DNA from: Geitlerinema sp. PCC 7407
Lineage (GTDB): Bacteria; Cyanobacteriota; Cyanobacteriia; PCC-7407
DNA: 64,000 bases
Direction: 5' to 3'
NCBI RefSeq assembly: GCF_000317045.1
Contig: NC_019703.1
Location: 1,662,501-1,726,500, forward strand
Position 1 is the first letter of the stretch; every line of letters begins with the position of its first letter. Shown one piece after another: positions 61,598 through 64,000 of this stretch. The notes under the pieces are model-generated. The model saw only the letters and a list, made by a program, of their open reading frames with translations. It did not search any database and was not told the origin of the DNA. Both the position numbers and the translations under genes were made by a program.

Positions 61598-61694
61598 TGG
61601 GTAGACCAAGGTTTTCCTGTATAGCTTTGAATACTGACAGATAAGCTTTTAGCTGCGCCCCCACCAATCACTCAAGCCGCATAAGATCGAGCTG

Positions 61695-61728
61695 AACCGC
61701 AACGCCGATTTGCGATCGCCGTGCGGTT
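61695..61728. repeat. Imperfect hairpin with HIP1 core
   Basis: AACCGCA (61695-61701) pairs with TGCGGTT (61722-61728); inside, CGCCGAT and ATCGCCG pair with one mismatch. A HIP1 octamer lies in the right arm. It stands next to the attC-like element and may belong to the same unit. Confidence 0.5.
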
Positions 61729-61794
61729 AACAACAGGTTATGTTGTCCGCTATAGTGTCCCCAAGCACTAACATTTGATGTCAATAGAAAGGGG

Positions 61795-61879
61795 CAAACT
61801 ATCGCGCTCACCGGACGTAGATAACCTTTGCAACTCAACCAACGTTTTGCGGCGTTCCGGTGCAGCGCGGTTGTTAGAC
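61795..61879 (-). repeat. attC-like palindromic element 3 (reverse orientation)
   Basis: On the minus strand it starts GTCTAACAACCGCGC, with arms GCGC+CACCGGA and TCCGGTG+GCGC enclosing about 40 bases. It shares CTGCACCGGAACGC and TCCGGTGAGC with element 1 at 29.9 kb. GTCTAAC at the end matches the conserved outer core of integron attC sites (GYYTAAC-like). The opposite core is degenerate. Confidence 0.5.
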
Positions 61880-61942
61880 CGATTTATCGCAACTCTACCC
61901 TTAATGATTATGATTAGTAAGGAGGACTTTAGAGACTAATAC

Positions 61943-63133
61943 ATGGATGATCAAGAGCTGACGGCACTTCTAGGTGATCTTGAATCTGATAGAGTTGAGC
62001 GTAAAGCGTCAATTTCAGACGGAAAAAAAATTAGACAGGCAATTTGTGCTTTTGCTAACGATTTACCAAATCACAAGAAGCCTGGAGTCCTTTTTGTGGG
62101 AGTTAACGATGATGGGACCTGTGCTAACCTGCCTATTACAGACGAGCTTCTTCTAAGCCTCTCCAATATACGCTCTGAAGGAAAGATTCTGCCGTTCCCA
62201 GTACTACAAGTTAATAAACGTACTTTAGGTAACTGTGAGTTAGCCGTTGTTATTGTAGAACCGTCAGATGCTCCTCCAGTTAGATTCGATGGACGGACAT
62301 ATATTCGAGTTGGACCCCGACGCGCAACAGCAACACCTGAAGAAGAACGTCGCCTTAATGAAAAAAGACGCGCAAGAGACTTACCTTTTGATTTGCGCCC
62401 TTTTATTTCCGCTTCTATTGATGATTTAAATCTGGATATTTTTCAACGCGAATATTTGACATCAGCATTAGCACCAGAAGTGCTAGCTGAAAATCAGCGG
62501 TCTTTAACACAGAAGCTAATCTCATTACGATTTGCGACTCCAGAACCGGATTCGCGTCCAACTAGCTTGGGTATTTTAGTGGCTGGAAAAGAACCTAGGC
62601 AGTTTATTCCAGGATTTTACATTCAATTTGTCCGCTTTGACGGAACTGACCTAACCGATCCTATTCGAGACCAAAAAGATATTAGTGGTTCTCTTACCGA
62701 TTTACTACGTTATGTAGATGAAGTTCTACAAGCCAATATTTCGACAGCTTCTGATATCACAGCGCAACCTGTAGAAATAAAGCAGCCTGATTACCCTATC
62801 GTCGCGTTACAGCAGCTTGTACGAAATGCTGTCATGCACCGTTCATATGAAGAAACCAATGCTCCGGTGCGGGTTTATTGGTTTAATGATCGAATTGAAA
62901 TTCAAAGTCCAGGTGGATTGTTTGGACAAGTGAATCGTCAAAACTTTGGTCAAGGTGTTACCGATTATCGAAATCCTCATTTGGCGGAAGCAATGAAGAA
63001 CCTAGGATATGTTCAGCGCTTTGGTATAGGAATTCCAACTGCTCAAAAGGAATTGAAGAAAAATGGGAACCCCCCAGCAGAATTTGCTATTGAGGATTCA
63101 TATATGTCAGTTGTGATTAGGAGGCAACCATGA
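61943..63133 (+). CDS. AlbA_2/Schlafen-type ATP-binding protein
   Basis: The N-terminal ~130 residues form an AlbA_2 (divergent AAA-4/Schlafen-like) domain: VERKASISDGKKIRQAICAF and GVLFVGVNDDG. RTYIRVGPRRATATPEEE follows. The C-terminal part (about 285-390) is a HATPase_c_4-type domain (LQQLVRNAVMHRSYEE, RIEIQSPGGLFG, NLGYVQRFGIGIPTAQKEL). Such proteins are usually called putative transcriptional regulators; many lie in defence islands. It overlaps the ParA-like gene by ATGA. Low GC and lack of HIP1 suggest acquisition. Whether it binds DNA or RNA is not known. Confidence 0.85.
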   Translation: MDDQELTALLGDLESDRVERKASISDGKKIRQAICAFANDLPNHKKPGVLFVGVNDDGTCANLPITDELLLSLSNIRSEGKILPFPVLQVNKRTLGNCELAVVIVEPSDAPPVRFDGRTYIRVGPRRATATPEEERRLNEKRRARDLPFDLRPFISASIDDLNLDIFQREYLTSALAPEVLAENQRSLTQKLISLRFATPEPDSRPTSLGILVAGKEPRQFIPGFYIQFVRFDGTDLTDPIRDQKDISGSLTDLLRYVDEVLQANISTASDITAQPVEIKQPDYPIVALQQLVRNAVMHRSYEETNAPVRVYWFNDRIEIQSPGGLFGQVNRQNFGQGVTDYRNPHLAEAMKNLGYVQRFGIGIPTAQKELKKNGNPPAEFAIEDSYMSVVIRRQP

Positions 63134-64000
63134 CCGCACCAATTATTGCCTTCTTCAATAATAAGGGAGGAGTTGGAAAAACATCCCTTGTCTATCATTT
63201 AGCTTGGATGTACTTTGATTTAGGGCTAAAAGTGATAGCAGCAGATTTAGATCCTCAAGCTAATTTAACAGCGGCTTTTCTGGATGAAGATCGATTGGAA
63301 GAGATTTGGGAAGGGAGCAATGCCGGTAGCTTTAATACCATCTTTCGATGCGTCAAACCCTTATTAAGTGGTATTGGTGATATTGCAACTCCGAATCTAG
63401 AAAAAATAGAAGATGGATTAAGCCTTTTGATTGGTGATTTACAGCTATCTGGATTTGAAGATGAATTGTCCTCCCAATGGTCTGATTGTCTTGATCGCAA
63501 AGAACGAGCATTCAGAGTTATCTCGGCTTTCTGGCGAATATTGAGTCAAGCAGCATCTATTAATAGTGCTGATATTGTTTTAGTTGATTTAGGACCCAAC
63601 TTAGGAGCAATTAACCGAGCAGCTCTTATTGCCTCAGACTACGTTGTAGTTCCTCTCTCACCAGATCTTTTCTCATTGCAGGGACTCAAGAACCTCGGTC
63701 CAACCGTAAGACGCTGGAGAGAAGAATGGAAGGAGCGTATCCCAAAAAACCCAGTCTCAGATCTAGCTTTACCAAAAGGGAAAATGCAACCTGTTGGCTA
63801 TGTTATTCTCCAGCATGGTGTTCGATTTGACCGTCCTGTAAAGGCGTTTCAAAGATGGATTGAACGAATTCCACACATTTATAGTGCTGAGGTTCTTCAA
63901 GAACCAAATGAAACCACTTCAACGCAATCAATCGATCCAAATCGTTTAGCATTACTTAAACACTATCAAAGCTTGATGCCAATGGCTCAAGAGTCTCATA
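63130..64000 (+). CDS. ParA/MinD-like ATPase, incomplete at the window edge
   Basis: The frame starts at ATG 63130 (overlapping the previous stop) and is open to the end of the window (290 codons). It has the deviant Walker [11 protein letters not shown] near residue 11, IAADLDPQANLTAAFLD, and Walker A'-like VDLGPNLGAINRAAL. Later SPDLFSLQGLKNLGPTVRRW and GYVILQHGVRFDRPVKAFQR are well conserved in a ParA-like group that recurs with AlbA_2 proteins. Unlike partition ParA, no ParB or parS is next to it in view. A downstream third gene cannot be excluded. Confidence 0.85.
   Translation, partial: MTAPIIAFFNNKGGVGKTSLVYHLAWMYFDLGLKVIAADLDPQANLTAAFLDEDRLEEIWEGSNAGSFNTIFRCVKPLLSGIGDIATPNLEKIEDGLSLLIGDLQLSGFEDELSSQWSDCLDRKERAFRVISAFWRILSQAASINSADIVLVDLGPNLGAINRAALIASDYVVVPLSPDLFSLQGLKNLGPTVRRWREEWKERIPKNPVSDLALPKGKMQPVGYVILQHGVRFDRPVKAFQRWIERIPHIYSAEVLQEPNETTSTQSIDPNRLALLKHYQSLMPMAQESH

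Larger units (their letters stand above)
61598..61942. other. 345-base spacer with two palindromes
   Basis: It lies between the GGDEF remnant and the AlbA_2 operon and holds the hairpin at 61695-61728 and the attC-like element at 61795-61879 (separate entries). No gene is seen. AAGGAGG at about 61919 lies 19 bases before the AlbA_2 ATG, too far for a normal ribosome site. Confidence 0.4.

Noticed and set aside
1-64000. CRISPR array
   Set aside because: No run of regularly spaced 25-40 base direct repeats was seen; repeats here are HIP1 octamers, hairpins and duplicated genes.

Overview
The window looks like chromosomal DNA of a filamentous, non-thermophilic cyanobacterium. The HIP1 octamer GCGATCGC recurs throughout the backbone. 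There is a CrtO-type carotenoid ketolase, a GUN4-domain protein, a DUF3153 lipoprotein, an SLH-domain surface protein, a BCT1-type bicarbonate transporter and several large PAS/GAF hybrid kinases. No rRNA, tRNA or CRISPR array was seen. The genus cannot be fixed from the sequence; a Geitlerinema/Leptolyngbya-like organism is a guess.

Layout. 0-26.7 kb is mostly backbone: an ArsA/GET3-like ATPase with an HSP20-like tail, a Uma2 nuclease, a potassium-channel-like protein, a TPR and DUF3153 pair, msrP, crtO, a saccharopine-dehydrogenase-like gene overlapping rubredoxin, a GUN4-like protein, a Cache sensor kinase, a LivG/LivM amino-acid transporter pair, a RelE-type toxin pair, pgi, a cupin, the cmpABCD operon, a small secreted protein and pyrC. 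26.8-30.2 kb is AT-rich and free of HIP1 beyond about 27.07 kb. It holds a decayed TPR gene, three unknown genes and attC-like palindromes. 30.2-53.1 kb returns to backbone: an M15 peptidase, an XPB-like helicase, a lone receiver, an ethylene-receptor-like hybrid kinase facing a 1251-residue PAS/GAF kinase, a glycogen-debranching-type enzyme, a TnpB element, two paralogous glycosyltransferases, a FGGY kinase, a beta-helix/SLH protein and DoxX.

53.3-56.8 kb is a second AT-rich, HIP1-free island. It carries a secreted PD-(D/E)XK-like protein with a possible immunity partner, the intact TPR paralogue of the 26.9 kb pseudogene, and a DUF433/DUF5615 toxin-antitoxin pair whose toxin is frameshifted. 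After two lipoprotein/secreted genes and an HDAC-like hydrolase, 60.4-61.6 kb is a graveyard: the 5' end of one gene joins a diguanylate-cyclase gene that is split by a roughly 390-base, strongly structured insert. The window ends in an operon of an AlbA_2/Schlafen-type ATP-binding protein and a ParA-like ATPase that runs off the edge.

The best candidates for undescribed biology are the secreted nuclease/immunity-like pair (53.8-55.2 kb), the structured insert in the GGDEF gene (60.77-61.12 kb), the AlbA_2-ParA operon (61.9-64 kb) and the unknown two-gene minus-strand operon at 28.2-29.6 kb. A well-supported functional reading is that the ABC operon at 19-24.6 kb is a bicarbonate (Cmp) rather than a nitrate (Nrt) transporter, judged by its ligand residues.
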